From positions 70,912,449 through 70,976,448 of the forward strand of contig CM072810.1 in the NCBI GenBank assembly GCA_037013495.1: a DNA stretch of 64,000 bases. The letters run 5' to 3'. This DNA is from Hippophae tibetana (Eukaryota > Streptophyta > Magnoliopsida > Rosales > Elaeagnaceae). Below, in pieces: positions 12,691-27,539 of this stretch. Under the pieces are notes generated by a model, which was not told the origin of the DNA, ran no database searches, and was given only the letters and a program-made list of their open reading frames with translations. Positions within the stretch are counted from its first letter, which is position 1. Each line of letters starts with the position of its first letter. A program made the position numbers and the translations under genes.

Positions 12691-14290
12691 TTTTTTGCTT
12701 CCGGTTTTTTCAATGCACCGTAAGAGTGATTGATTTACTAACCAAGAGTTTGTTTAAAAAAAATTCTAAAGGTCTCAATATCCGACAAATATTCTATAGA
12801 TCATACAAAGATTCTCATGATCCTTCACAAGGGTTAGTTTTGGAATATCAAATGGATGGATTAATGTTGGAAGCAATTATTTTTGTTTTATTTAATTATG
12901 GGCCTCTTATGTGTTTGCGATTTTGTTTCTACTCAATTGTGGAATTTAATTAGTCTTATTTATAATAAGTATTTTTATGCTTTAATTATTTACGGATTGA
13001 TTAAGCACATTTCACAACTAAATATCCCTACTAAGGTTGCATTAGATCTAGGGTTTTGTTGCTTATATAAGAAAACAACAACCTTTTGACGGAGGAAGAA
13101 CTAGTATAATTAATGAAAATCTTTTTTACCAAGATTTGTACATTTCTTCCTAGGGTTCTTGATGGAATGCCTAGACTCGACACATCAAAGGGAGTGATCG
13201 TTATTTTTTGGCGTCAAAAGGTTGGGGTTTTAGGGACTTATTGATGTTGTTGTCGTGTGTGGATTTAATTTCGTTGTTATTTTTTAAATCTCCGTCTCTG
13301 AGTCCTAATCTTTATTTCTAAGCTCAATAAATCTTTTTTCTTCGTAAAAAAAATTGTAGGAAAAGGAAGATGGTTTCTACTCTTTACAGTATTAAAACAA
13401 GAACATTTGATAAATCAGAGTTCCTATTTTACACGGCCATAACTTTTGACTCGGGTGTCGAAACTTTTAATATAATAAATCAAATCGAAGCTCGTAAATA
13501 ATCCTATAATCAGATCATGAAATCCTAAGAATACTATTTTTTGAAACCAAATTACACCGTTTACATCACATACCGAGAGTTTAGAATTTTCGTTGCACCT
13601 ATTCCATTTTTTTTTGCTTCCGGTTTTTTCAATGCACCGTAAGAGCGATTGAGTTACTAACCAAGAGTTTGTTTAAAAAAAATTCTAGAGGTCTCAATAT
13701 CGAACAAATATTCTATAGATCATACAAAGAATCTCATGATCCTTCACAAGGGTTAGATTTGGAATATCAAATGGAAGGATTAATGTTGGAAGCAATTATT
13801 TTTGTTTTATTTAATTATGGGCCTCTTATGTGTTTGCGATTTTGTTTCTACTGAATTGTGGAATTTAATTTGTCTTATTTATAATAAGTATTTTTATGCT
13901 TTAATTATTTACGGATTGATTAAGCACATTTCACTACTAAATATCTCTACTAAGGTTGCATTAGATCTAGGGTTTTGTTGCTTATATAAGAAAACAACAA
14001 CCTTTTGACGAAGGAAGAACTAGTATAATTAATGAAAATCTTTTTTTACCAAGATTTGTACATTTCTTCCAAGGGTTCTTGATGGAATGCCTAGATTCGA
14101 CACATCAAAGGGAGTGATCATTATTTTTTGGCGTCAAAAGGTTGGGGTTTTAGGGACTTATTGATGTTGTTGTCGTGTGTGGATTTAATTTGGTAGTTCA
14201 TTTTTAAATCTCCGTCTCTTAGTCTTGATCTTTATTTCTACGCTCAATAGATCTTTGTTCTTCGTAAAACAAATTGTAGGAAAAGGAAGA
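10614..14290 (+). repeat. Segment resembling 25,331-28,088 (minus one monomer)
   Basis: Monomers at anchors 10614 and 11532 match those at 25331 and 26249 (offset 14,717), while 13370 and 14290 match 27168 and 28088 (offset 13,798). The monomer at 12451 has no separate partner in the second segment. The two segments therefore share monomer order except for one gained or lost monomer. Confidence 0.7.
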
Positions 14291-17200
14291 TGGTTTCTAC
14301 TCTTTACAGTATTAAAACAAGAAAATTTGATAAATTAGAGTTCCAATTTTACACGGCTATTACTTTTGACTCGGGTGTCGAAACTTTTAATATAAAAAAT
14401 CAAATCGAAGCTTGTAAAGATTCCTATAATCAGATCAGGAAATCCTAAGAATATTATTTTTTGAAACCAAATTACACCGTTTACATCACATACCGAGAGT
14501 TTAAAATTTTCGTCGCACCTATTCTATTTTTTTTTTCCTTACGGTTTTTTCAATACCACCGTAAGAGCGATTCAGTTACTAACAAAGAGTGTGTTTAAAA
14601 ACAAATATAAAGTTCTCAATATCCAACAAATATTCTATAGATCATACAAAGAATCTCATGATACTTCACAAGGGTTAGATTTGGAATATCAAATGGAAGG
14701 ATTAATGTTGGAAGCAATTATTTTTGTTTTATTTAATTATGGGCCTCTTATGTTTTGCAATTTTTTTTTTCTATTGACTTGTGGAATTTAATTTGTCTTA
14801 TTTATAATAAGTATTTTTATGCTTTAATTATTTACGGATTGATTAAGCACATTTCACTACTAAATATCTCTACTAAGGTTGCATTAGATCTAGGGTTTTG
14901 TAGCTTATATAAGAAAACAACAACCTTTTGACGGAGGAAGAACTAGTATAATTAATGAAAATGTTTTTTAGCAAGATTTGTACATTTCTTCCAAGGGTTC
15001 TTGATGGAATGCCTGGATTCGACAAATCAAAGGGAGTGATGATTATTTTTTAGCGTCAAAAGGTTGGGGTTTTAGGGACTTCTTGATGTTGTTTTCGTGT
15101 GTGGAATTAATTTGGTAGTTCTTCTTTAAATCTCTGTCTCTTAGTCTTGATCTTTATTTCTACGCTCAATAGATCTTTGTTCTTCGTAAATAAAATTGTA
15201 GGAAAAGGAAGATGGTTTCTACTTCTTACAGTATTAAAAAAACAACATTTGATAAATCAGAGTTCCTATTTTACACGACCATAACTTTTGACTCGGGTGT
15301 CGAAACTTTTAATATAATAAATCAATTCAAAGCTCGTAAAGATTCCTATAATCAGAGCATGGATCAGTAAGAAAATTATTTTTTGAAACCAAATTACACC
15401 GTTTACATCACATACCGAGAGTTTAAAATTTTCGTCGCACCTATTCCGTTTTTTTTTCTTACGGTTTTTTCAATGCCACCGTAAGAGCGATTCAGTTACT
15501 AACCAAGAGTGTGTTTAAAAAAAACCAAAATGTCTCAATATCCAACAAATATTCTATAGATCATTCAAAGATTCTCATGATCCTTCACAAGGGTTATTTT
15601 TGGAATATCAAATGGAAGGATTAATGTTGGAAGCAATTATTTTTGTTTTATTTAATTATGGGCCTCTTATGTTTTACGATTTTGTTTCTACTGAATTGTG
15701 GAATTTAATTTGTCTTATTTATAATAAGTATTTTTATGCTTTAATTATTTACGGATTGATTAAGCATATTTCACTACTAAATATCCCTACTAAGGTTGCA
15801 TTACATCTTGGGTTTTGTTGCTTATATAAGAAAACAACAACCTTTTGAAGGAGGAAGAACTAGTATAATTAATGAAAATGTTTTTTACCAAGCTTTGTAT
15901 ATTTCTTCCAAGGGTTCTCGATGGAATGCCTGGATTCGACACATCAAAGGGAGTGATCATTATTTTTTGGCGTCAAAAGGTTGGGGTTTTAGGGACTTAT
16001 TGATGTTGTTGTCGTGTGTGGATTTAATTTGGTAGTTCATTTTTAAATCTCCGTCTCTTAGTCTTGATCTTTATTTCTACGCTCAATAGATCTTTGTTCT
16101 TCGTAAAACAAATTGTTGGAAAAGGAAGATGGTTTCTACTCTTTACAGTATTAAAACAAGAAAATTTGATAAATTAGAGTTCCAATTTTACACGGCTATT
16201 ACTTTTGACTCGGGTGTCGAAACTTTTAATATAAAAAATCAAATCGAAGCTTGTAAAGATTCCTATAATCAGATCAGGAAATCCTAAGAATATTATTTTT
16301 TGAAACCAAATTACACCGTTTACATCACATACCGAGAGTTTAAAATTTTCGTCGCACCTATTCTATTTTTTTTTCCTTACGGTTTTTTCAATACCACCGT
16401 AAGGGCGATTCAGTTACTAACAAAGAGTGTGTTTAAAAACAAATATAAAGTTCTCAATATCCAACAAATATTCTATAGATCATACAAAGAATCTCATGAT
16501 ACTTCACAAGGGTTAGATTTGGAATATCAAATGGAAGGATTAATGTTGGAAGCAATTATTTTTGTTTTATTTAATTATGGGCCTCTTATGTTTTGCAATT
16601 TTTTTTTTCTACTGACTTGTGGAATTTAATTTGTCTTATTTATAATAAGTATTTTTATGCTTTAATTATTTACGGATTGATTAAGCACATTTCACTACTA
16701 AATATCTCTACTAAGGTTGCATTAGATCTAGGGTTTTGTTGCTTATATAAGAAAACAACAACCTTTTGACGGAGGAAGAACTAGTATAATTAATGAAAAT
16801 GTTTTTTAGCAAGATTTGTACATTTCTTCCAAGGGTTCTTGATGGAATGCCTGGATTCGACAAATCAAAGGGAGTGATGATTATTTTTTAGCGTCAAAAG
16901 GTTGGGGTTTTAGGGACTTCTTGATGTTGTTTTCGTGTGTGGAATTAATTTGGTAGTTCTTCTTTAAATCTCTGTCTCTTAGTCTTGATCTTTATTTCTA
17001 CGCTCAATAGATCTTTGTTCTTCGTAAATAAAATTGTAGGAAAAGGAAGATGGTTTCTACTTCTTACAGTATTAAAAAAACAACATTTGATAAATCAGAG
17101 TTCCTATTTTACACGACCATAACTTTTGACTCGGGTGTCGAAACTTTTAATATAATAAATCAATTCAAAGCTCGTAAAGATTCCTATAATCAGAGCATGG

Positions 17201-19125
17201 ATCAGTAAAAAAATTATTTTTTGAAACCAAATTACACCGTTTACATCACATACCGAGAGTTTAAAATTTTCGTCGCACCTATTCCGTTTTTTTTTTCTTA
17301 CGGTTTTTTCAATGCCACCGTAAGAGCGATTCAGTTACTAACCAAGAGTGTGTTTAAAAAAAAACCAAAATGTCTCAATATCCAACAAATATTCTATAGA
17401 TCATTCAAAGATTCTCATGATCCTTCACAAGGGTTATTTTTGGAATATCAAATGGAAGGATTAATGTTGGAAGCAATTATTTTTGTTTTATTTAATTATG
17501 GGCCTCTTATGTTTTACGATTTTGTTTCTACTGAATTGTGGAATTTAATTTGTCTTATTTATAATAAGTATTTTTATGCTTTAATTATTTACGGATTGAT
17601 TAAGCATATTTCACTACTAAATATCCCTACTAAGGTTGCATTACATCTTGGGTTTTGTTGCTTATATAAGAAAACAACAACCTTTTGAAGGAGGAAGAAC
17701 TAGTATAACTAATGAAAATGTTTTTTACCAAGCTTTGTATATTTCTTCCAAGGGTTCTCGATGGAATGCCTGGATTCGACACATCAAAGGGAGTGATCAT
17801 TATTTTTTGGCGTCAAAAGGTTGGGGTTTTAGGGACTTATTGATGTTGTTTTCGTGTGTGGATTTAATTTGGTAGTTCATTTTTAAATCTCCGTCTCTTA
17901 GTCTTGATCTTTATTTCTACGCTCAATAGATCTTTGTTCTTCGTAAAACAAATTGTTGGAAAAGGAAGATGGTTTCTACTCTTTACAGTATTAAAACAAG
18001 AAAATTTGATAAATTAGAGTTCCAATTTTACACGGCTATTACTTTTGACTCGGGTGTCGAAACTTTTAATATAAAAAATCAAATCGAAGCTTGTAAAGAT
18101 TCCTATAATCAGATCAGGAAATCCTAAGAATATTATTTTTTGAAACCAAATTACACCGTTTACATCACATACCGAGAGTTTAAAATTTTCGTCGCACCTA
18201 TTCTATTTTTTTTTTCCTTACGGTTTTTTCAATACCACCGTAAGAGCGATTCAGTTACTAACAAAGAGTGTGTTTAAAAACAAATATAAAGTTCTCAATA
18301 TCCAACAAATATTCTATAGATCATACAAAGAATCTCATGATACTTCACAAGGGTTAGATTTGGAATATCAAATGGAAGGATTAATGTTGGAAGCAATTAT
18401 TTTTGTTTTATTTAATTATGGGCCTCTTATGTTTTGCAATTTTTTTTTTCTACTGACTTGTGGAATTTAATTTGTCTTATTTATAATAAGTATTTTTATG
18501 CTTTAATTATTTACGGATTGATTAAGCACATTTCACTACTAAATATCTCTACTAAGGTTGCATTAGATCTAGGGTTTTGTTGCTTATATAAGAAAACAAC
18601 AACCTTTTGACGGAGGAAGAACTAGTATAATTAATGAAAATGTTTTTTAGCAAGATTTGTACATTTCTTCCAAGGGTTCTTGATGGAATGCCTGGATTCG
18701 ACAAATCAAAGGGAGTGATGATTATTTTTTAGCGTCAAAAGGTTGGGGTTTTAGGGACTTCTTGATGTTGTTTTCGTGTGTGGAATTAATTTGGTAGTTC
18801 TTCTTTAAATCTCTGTCTCTTAGTCTTGATCTTTATTTCTACGCTCAATAGATCTTTGTTCTTCGTAAATAAAATTGTAGGAAAAGGAAGATGGTTTCTA
18901 CTTCTTACAGTATTAAAAAAACAACATTTGATAAATCAGAGTTCCTATTTTACACGGCCATAACTTTTGACTCGGGTGTCGAAACTTTTAATATAATAAA
19001 TCAATTCAAAGCTCGTAAAGATTCCTATAATCAGAGCATGGATCAGTAAGAAAATTATTTTTTGAAACCAAATTACACCGTTTACATCACATACCGAGAG
19101 TTTAAAATTTTCGTCGCACCTATTC
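13836..19125 (+). repeat. Higher-order repeat, 5,521-bp 6-mer, copy 1
   Basis: Anchors 14290, 15212, 16129, 17050, 17969 and 18891 recur exactly 5,521 bp later. Private variants shared by both copies include ctattgact (14773/20294), gtagcttatat (14901/20422) and acacgacc (15275/20796). One mismatch noticed is cagtaaaaaaatt at about 17,208 against cagtaagaaaatt. Within the block, monomers alternate type A and type B, so it also has a 1,840-bp dimer rhythm. Confidence 0.9.
17221..17688 (+). pseudogene. Longest plus-arm open frame (155 codons, TTG start), representative
   Basis: Frame beginning at TTG (not ATG), about five codons after the in-frame TAA described for the N-terminal part. It contains YITYREFKIF, SHDPSQG, YQMEGLMLEAIIF and KHISLLNIPTK and ends at TGA. 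Equivalent 155-codon versions start at 1594, 2513, 5272, 9866, 19062, 22742, 24583, 29179, 30098, 32860 and 33779. In the other monomers it is split by T-tract length change, by a TG insertion (atgTGtttgcg), or by gcaatttttttttt replacing gcgattttgttt. It is rich in F, Y, I and L, as expected for AT-rich DNA. I recognise no family. Not called a gene. Confidence 0.2.
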
Positions 19126-19356
19126 CGTTTTTTTTTTCTTACGGTTTTTTCAATGCCACCGTAAGAGCGATTCAGTTACTAACAAAGAGTGTGTTTAAAA
19201 ACAAATATAAAGTTCTCAATATCCAACAAATATTCTATAGATCATACAAAGAATCTCATGATACTTCACAAGGGTTAGATTTGGAATATCAAATGGAAGG
19301 ATTAATGTTGGAAGCAATTATTTTTGTTTTATTTAATTATGGGCCTCTTATGTTTT

Positions 19357-22300
19357 GCGATTTTGTTTCTACTGAATTGTGGAATTTAATTTGTCTTATT
19401 TATAATAAGTATTTTTATGCTTTAATTATTTACGGATTGATTAAGCACATTTCACTACTAAATATCTCTACTAAGGTTGCATTAGATCTAGGGTTTTGTT
19501 GCTTATATAAGAAAACAACAACCTTTTGACGAAGGAAGAACTAGTATAATTAATGAAAATCTTTTTTTACCAAGATTTGTACATTTCTTCCAAGGGTTCT
19601 TGATGGAATGCCTAGATTCGACACATCAAAGGGAGTGATCATTATTTTTTGGCGTCAAAAGGTTGGGGTTTTAGGGACTTATTGATGTTGTTGTCGTGTG
19701 TGGATTTAATTTGGTAGTTCATTTTTAAATCTCCGTCTCTTAGTCTTGATCTTTATTTCTACGCTCAATAGATCTTTGTTCTTCGTAAAACAAATTGTAG
19801 GAAAAGGAAGATGGTTTCTACTCTTTACAGTATTAAAACAAGAAAATTTGATAAATTAGAGTTCCAATTTTACACGGCTATTACTTTTGACTCGGGTGTC
19901 GAAACTTTTAATATAAAAAATCAAATCGAAGCTTGTAAAGATTCCTATAATCAGATCAGGAAATCCTAAGAATATTATTTTTTGAAACCAAATTACACCG
20001 TTTACATCACATACCGAGAGTTTAAAATTTTCGTCGCACCTATTCTATTTTTTTTTTCCTTACGGTTTTTTCAATACCACCGTAAGAGCGATTCAGTTAC
20101 TAACAAAGAGTGTGTTTAAAAACAAATATAAAGTTCTCAATATCCAACAAATATTCTATAGATCATACAAAGAATCTCATGATACTTCACAAGGGTTAGA
20201 TTTGGAATATCAAATGGAAGGATTAATGTTGGAAGCAATTATTTTTGTTTTATTTAATTATGGGCCTCTTATGTTTTGCAATTTTTTTTTTCTATTGACT
20301 TGTGGAATTTAATTTGTCTTATTTATAATAAGTATTTTTATGCTTTAATTATTTACGGATTGATTAAGCACATTTCACTACTAAATATCTCTACTAAGGT
20401 TGCATTAGATCTAGGGTTTTGTAGCTTATATAAGAAAACAACAACCTTTTGACGGAGGAAGAACTAGTATAATTAATGAAAATGTTTTTTAGCAAGATTT
20501 GTACATTTCTTCCAAGGGTTCTTGATGGAATGCCTGGATTCGACAAATCAAAGGGAGTGATGATTATTTTTTAGCGTCAAAAGGTTGGGGTTTTAGGGAC
20601 TTCTTGATGTTGTTTTCGTGTGTGGAATTAATTTGGTAGTTCTTCTTTAAATCTCTGTCTCTTAGTCTTGATCTTTATTTCTACGCTCAATAGATCTTTG
20701 TTCTTCGTAAATAAAATTGTAGGAAAAGGAAGATGGTTTCTACTTCTTACAGTATTAAAAAAACAACATTTGATAAATCAGAGTTCCTATTTTACACGAC
20801 CATAACTTTTGACTCGGGTGTCGAAACTTTTAATATAATAAATCAATTCAAAGCTCGTAAAGATTCCTATAATCAGAGCATGGATCAGTAAGAAAATTAT
20901 TTTTTGAAACCAAATTACACCGTTTACATCACATACCGAGAGTTTAAAATTTTCGTCGCACCTATTCCGTTTTTTTTTCTTACGGTTTTTTCAATGCCAC
21001 CGTAAGAGCGATTCAGTTACTAACCAAGAGTGTGTTTAAAAAAAACCAAAATGTCTCAATATCCAACAAATATTCTATAGATCATTCAAAGATTCTCATG
21101 ATCCTTCACAAGGGTTATTTTTGGAATATCAAATGGAAGGATTAATGTTGGAAGCAATTATTTTTGTTTTATTTAATTATGGGCCTCTTATGTTTTACGA
21201 TTTTGTTTCTACTGAATTGTGGAATTTAATTTGTCTTATTTATAATAAGTATTTTTATGCTTTAATTATTTACGGATTGATTAAGCATATTTCACTACTA
21301 AATATCCCTACTAAGGTTGCATTACATCTTGGGTTTTGTTGCTTATATAAGAAAACAACAACCTTTTGAAGGAGGAAGAACTAGTATAATTAATGAAAAT
21401 GTTTTTTACCAAGCTTTGTATATTTCTTCCAAGGGTTCTCGATGGAATGCCTGGATTCGACACATCAAAGGGAGTGATCATTATTTTTTGGCGTCAAAAG
21501 GTTGGGGTTTTAGGGACTTATTGATGTTGTTGTCGTGTGTGGATTTAATTTGGTAGTTCATTTTTAAATCTCCGTCTCTTAGTCTTGATCTTTATTTCTA
21601 CGCTCAATAGATCTTTGTTCTTCGTAAAACAAATTGTTGGAAAAGGAAGATGGTTTCTACTCTTTACAGTATTAAAACAAGAAAATTTGATAAATTAGAG
21701 TTCCAATTTTACACGGCTATTACTTTTGACTCGGGTGTCGAAACTTTTAATATAAAAAATCAAATCGAAGCTTGTAAAGATTCCTATAATCAGATCAGGA
21801 AATCCTAAGAATATTATTTTTTGAAACCAAATTACACCGTTTACATCACATACCGAGAGTTTAAAATTTTCGTCGCACCTATTCTATTTTTTTTTCCTTA
21901 CGGTTTTTTCAATACCACCGTAAGGGCGATTCAGTTACTAACAAAGAGTGTGTTTAAAAACAAATATAAAGTTCTCAATATCCAACAAATATTCTATAGA
22001 TCATACAAAGAATCTCATGATACTTCACAAGGGTTAGATTTGGAATATCAAATGGAAGGATTAATGTTGGAAGCAATTATTTTTGTTTTATTTAATTATG
22101 GGCCTCTTATGTTTTGCAATTTTTTTTTTCTACTGACTTGTGGAATTTAATTTGTCTTATTTATAATAAGTATTTTTATGCTTTAATTATTTACGGATTG
22201 ATTAAGCACATTTCACTACTAAATATCTCTACTAAGGTTGCATTAGATCTAGGGTTTTGTTGCTTATATAAGAAAACAACAACCTTTTGACGGAGGAAGA

Positions 22301-24646
22301 ACTAGTATAATTAATGAAAATGTTTTTTAGCAAGATTTGTACATTTCTTCCAAGGGTTCTTGATGGAATGCCTGGATTCGACAAATCAAAGGGAGTGATG
22401 ATTATTTTTTAGCGTCAAAAGGTTGGGGTTTTAGGGACTTCTTGATGTTGTTTTCGTGTGTGGAATTAATTTGGTAGTTCTTCTTTAAATCTCTGTCTCT
22501 TAGTCTTGATCTTTATTTCTACGCTCAATAGATCTTTGTTCTTCGTAAATAAAATTGTAGGAAAAGGAAGATGGTTTCTACTTCTTACAGTATTAAAAAA
22601 ACAACATTTGATAAATCAGAGTTCCTATTTTACACGACCATAACTTTTGACTCGGGTGTCGAAACTTTTAATATAATAAATCAATTCAAAGCTCGTAAAG
22701 ATTCCTATAATCAGAGCATGGATCAGTAAGAAAATTATTTTTTGAAACCAAATTACACCGTTTACATCACATACCGAGAGTTTAAAATTTTCGTCGCACC
22801 TATTCCGTTTTTTTTTTCTTACGGTTTTTTCAATGCCACCGTAAGAGCGATTCAGTTACTAACCAAGAGTGTGTTTAAAAAAAAACCAAAATGTCTCAAT
22901 ATCCAACAAATATTCTATAGATCATTCAAAGATTCTCATGATCCTTCACAAGGGTTATTTTTGGAATATCAAATGGAAGGATTAATGTTGGAAGCAATTA
23001 TTTTTGTTTTATTTAATTATGGGCCTCTTATGTTTTACGATTTTGTTTCTACTGAATTGTGGAATTTAATTTGTCTTATTTATAATAAGTATTTTTATGC
23101 TTTAATTATTTACGGATTGATTAAGCATATTTCACTACTAAATATCCCTACTAAGGTTGCATTACATCTTGGGTTTTGTTGCTTATATAAGAAAACAACA
23201 ACCTTTTGAAGGAGGAAGAACTAGTATAACTAATGAAAATGTTTTTTACCAAGCTTTGTATATTTCTTCCAAGGGTTCTCGATGGAATGCCTGGATTCGA
23301 CACATCAAAGGGAGTGATCATTATTTTTTGGCGTCAAAAGGTTGGGGTTTTAGGGACTTATTGATGTTGTTTTCGTGTGTGGATTTAATTTGGTAGTTCA
23401 TTTTTAAATCTCCGTCTCTTAGTCTTGATCTTTATTTCTACGCTCAATAGATCTTTGTTCTTCGTAAAACAAATTGTTGGAAAAGGAAGATGGTTTCTAC
23501 TCTTTACAGTATTAAAACAAGAAAATTTGATAAATTAGAGTTCCAATTTTACACGGCTATTACTTTTGACTCGGGTGTCGAAACTTTTAATATAAAAAAT
23601 CAAATCGAAGCTTGTAAAGATTCCTATAATCAGATCAGGAAATCCTAAGAATATTATTTTTTGAAACCAAATTACACCGTTTACATCACATACCGAGAGT
23701 TTAAAATTTTCGTCGCACCTATTCTATTTTTTTTTTCCTTACGGTTTTTTCAATACCACCGTAAGAGCGATTCAGTTACTAACAAAGAGTGTGTTTAAAA
23801 ACAAATATAAAGTTCTCAATATCCAACAAATATTCTATAGATCATACAAAGAATCTCATGATACTTCACAAGGGTTAGATTTGGAATATCAAATGGAAGG
23901 ATTAATGTTGGAAGCAATTATTTTTGTTTTATTTAATTATGGGCCTCTTATGTTTTGCAATTTTTTTTTTCTACTGACTTGTGGAATTTAATTTGTCTTA
24001 TTTATAATAAGTATTTTTATGCTTTAATTATTTACGGATTGATTAAGCACATTTCACTACTAAATATCTCTACTAAGGTTGCATTAGATCTAGGGTTTTG
24101 TTGCTTATATAAGAAAACAACAACCTTTTGACGGAGGAAGAACTAGTATAATTAATGAAAATGTTTTTTAGCAAGATTTGTACATTTCTTCCAAGGGTTC
24201 TTGATGGAATGCCTGGATTCGACAAATCAAAGGGAGTGATGATTATTTTTTAGCGTCAAAAGGTTGGGGTTTTAGGGACTTCTTGATGTTGTTTTCGTGT
24301 GTGGAATTAATTTGGTAGTTCTTCTTTAAATCTCTGTCTCTTAGTCTTGATCTTTATTTCTACGCTCAATAGATCTTTGTTCTTCGTAAATAAAATTGTA
24401 GGAAAAGGAAGATGGTTTCTACTTCTTACAGTATTAAAAAAACAACATTTGATAAATCAGAGTTCCTATTTTACACGGCCATAACTTTTGACTCGGGTGT
24501 CGAAACTTTTAATATAATAAATCAATTCAAAGCTCGTAAAGATTCCTATAATCAGAGCATGGATCAGTAAGAAAATTATTTTTTGAAACCAAATTACACC
24601 GTTTACATCACATACCGAGAGTTTAAAATTTTCGTCGCACCTATTC
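19357..24646 (+). repeat. Higher-order repeat, 5,521-bp 6-mer, copy 2
   Basis: Near-identical to 13,836-19,125. Identity starts at the gcgattttg after 19,356; just before it, atgttttgcg differs from atgtgtttgcg in copy 1. It ends near 24,646, where cctattctatt replaces cctattccgtt. The very high identity implies a recent duplication. An assembly-made duplication cannot be excluded from sequence alone. Confidence 0.9.
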
Positions 24647-27539
24647 TATTTTTTTTTGCTTACGGTTTTTTCAATACCACCATAAGAGCGATTCAGTTAC
24701 TAACAAAGGGTGTGTTTAAAAACAAATATAAAGGTCTCAATATCCAACAAATATTCTATAGATCATACAAAGAATCTCATGATACTTCACAAGGGTTAGA
24801 TTTGGAATATCAAATGGAAGGATTAATGTTGGAAGCAATTATTTTTGTTTTATTTAATTATGGGCCTCTTATGTTTTGCGATTTTGTTTCTACTGAATTG
24901 TGGAATTTAATTTGTCTTATTTATAATAAGTATTTTTATGTTTTAATTATTTACGGATTGATTAAGCACATTTCACAACTAAATATCTCTACTAAGGTTG
25001 CATTAGATCTAGGGTTTTGTTGCTTATATAAGAAAACAACAACCTTTTGAAGGACGAAGAACTAGTATAATTATTGAAAATGTTTTTTACCAAGATTTTT
25101 ACATTTCTTCCAAGGGTTCTTGATGCAATGCCTAGATTCGTGACATCAAAGGGAGTGATCATTATTTTTTGGCGTCAAAAGGTTTGGGGTTTAGGGACTT
25201 CTTGATGTTGTTTACGTGTGTGGATTTAATTTCATAGTTATTTTTTAAATCTCCGTCTCTTAGTCTTGATCTTTATTTCTAAGCTCAATAGATATTTGTT
25301 CTTCATAAAAAAAATTGTAGGAAAAGGAAGATGGTTTCTACTTCTTACAGTATTAAAAAAACAACATTTGATAAATCAGAGTTCCTATTTTACACGGCCA
25401 TAACTTTTGACTCGGGTGTCGAAAATTTTAATATAATAAATCAATTCAAAGCTCGTAAAGATTCCTATAATCAGAGCATGGATCCCTAAGAATATTATTT
25501 TTTGAAACCAAATTACACCGTTTACATCACATACCGAGAGTTTAAAATTTTCGTCGCACCTATTCCGTTTTTTTTTGCTTCCTTTTTTTTCATTGCACCG
25601 TAAGAGCGATTGAGTTACTAACCAAGAGTTTGTTTAAAAAAAATTCTAGATGTCTCAATATCCGACAAATATTCTATAGATCATACAAAGATTCTCATGA
25701 TCCTTCACAAGGGTTAGATTTGGAATATCAAATGGAAGGATTAATGTTGGAAGCAATTATTTTTGTTTTATTTAATTATGGGCCTCTTATGTTTTGCGAT
25801 TTTGTTTCTACTGAATTGTGGAATTTAATTTGTCTTATTTATAATAAGTATTTTTATGCTTTAATTATTTACGGATTGATTAAGCACATTTCACTACTAA
25901 ATATCTCTACTAAGGTTGCATTAGATCTAGGGTTTTGTTGCTTATATAAGAAAACAACAACCTTTTGACGGAGGAAGAACTAGTATAATTAATGAAAATG
26001 TTTTTTACCAAGATTTGTACATTTCTTCCAAGGGTTCTTGATGGAATGCCTGGATTCGACACATCAAAGGGAGTGATCATTATTTTTTGGCGTCAAAAGG
26101 TTGGGGTTTTAGGGACTTATTGATGTTGTTGTCGTGTGTGGATTTAATTTGGTAGTTCATTTTTAAATCTCCGTCTCTGAGTCCTAATCTTTATTTCTAA
26201 GCTCAATAGATCTTTGTTCTTCGTAAAACAAATTGTAGGAAAAGGAAGATGGTTTCTACTCTTTACAGTATTAAAACAAGAACATTTGATAAATTAGAGT
26301 TCCAATTTTATACGGCCATAACTTTTGACTCGGGTGTCGAAAATTTTAATATAATAAATCAATTCAAAGCTTGTAAAGATTCCTATAATCAGAGCATGGA
26401 TCCCTAAGAATACTATTTTTTGAAACCAAATTACACCGTTTACATCACATACCGAGAGTTTAAAATTTTCGTTGCACCTATTCCATTTTTTTTTGCTTCC
26501 GGTTTTTTCAATGCACCGTAAGAGTGATTGATTTACTAACCAAGAGTTTGTTTAAAAAAAATTCTAAAGGTCTCAATATCCAACAAATATTCTATAGATC
26601 ATACAAAGATTCTCATGATCCTTCACAAGGGTTAGTTTTGGAATATCAAATGGATGGATTAATGTTGGAAGCAATTATTTTTGTTTTATTTAATTATGGG
26701 CCTCTTATGTGTTTGCGATTTTGTTTCTACTCAATTGTGGAATTTAATTAGTCTTATTTATAATAAGTATTTTTATGCTTTAATTATTTACGGATTGATT
26801 AAGCACATTTCACAACTAAATATCCCTACTAAGGTTGCATTAGATCTAGGGTTTTGTTGCTTATATAAGAAAACAACAACCTTTTGACGGAGGAAGAACT
26901 AGTATAATTAATGAAAATCATTTTTACCAAGATTTGTACATTTCTTCCTAGGGTTCTTGATGGAATGCCTAGACTCGACACATCAAAGGGAGTGATCGTT
27001 ATTTTTTGGCGTCAAAAGGTTGGGGTTTTAGGGACTTATTGATGTTGTTGTCGTGTGTGGATTTAATTTCGTTGTTATTTTTTAAATCTCCGTCTCTGAG
27101 TCCTAATCTTTATTTCTAAGCTCAATAAATCTTTTTTCTTCGTAAAAAAAATTGTAGGAAAAGGAAGATGGTTTCTACTCTTTACAGTATTAAAACAAGA
27201 ACTTTTGATAAATCAGAGTTCCTATTTTACACGGCCATAACTTTTGACTCGGGTGTCGAAACTTTTAATATAATAAATCAAATCGAAGCTCGTAAATAAT
27301 CCTATAATCAGATCATGAAATCCTAAGAATACTATTTTTTGAAACCAAATTACACCGTTTACATCACATACCGAGAGTTTAGAATTTTCGTTGCACCTAT
27401 TCCATTTTTTTTTGCTTCCGGTTTTTTCAATGCACCGTAAGAGCGATTGAGTTACTAACCAAGAGTTTGTTTAAAAAAAATTCTAGAGGTCTCAATATCG
27501 AACAAATATTCTATAGATCATACTAAGAATCTCATGATC

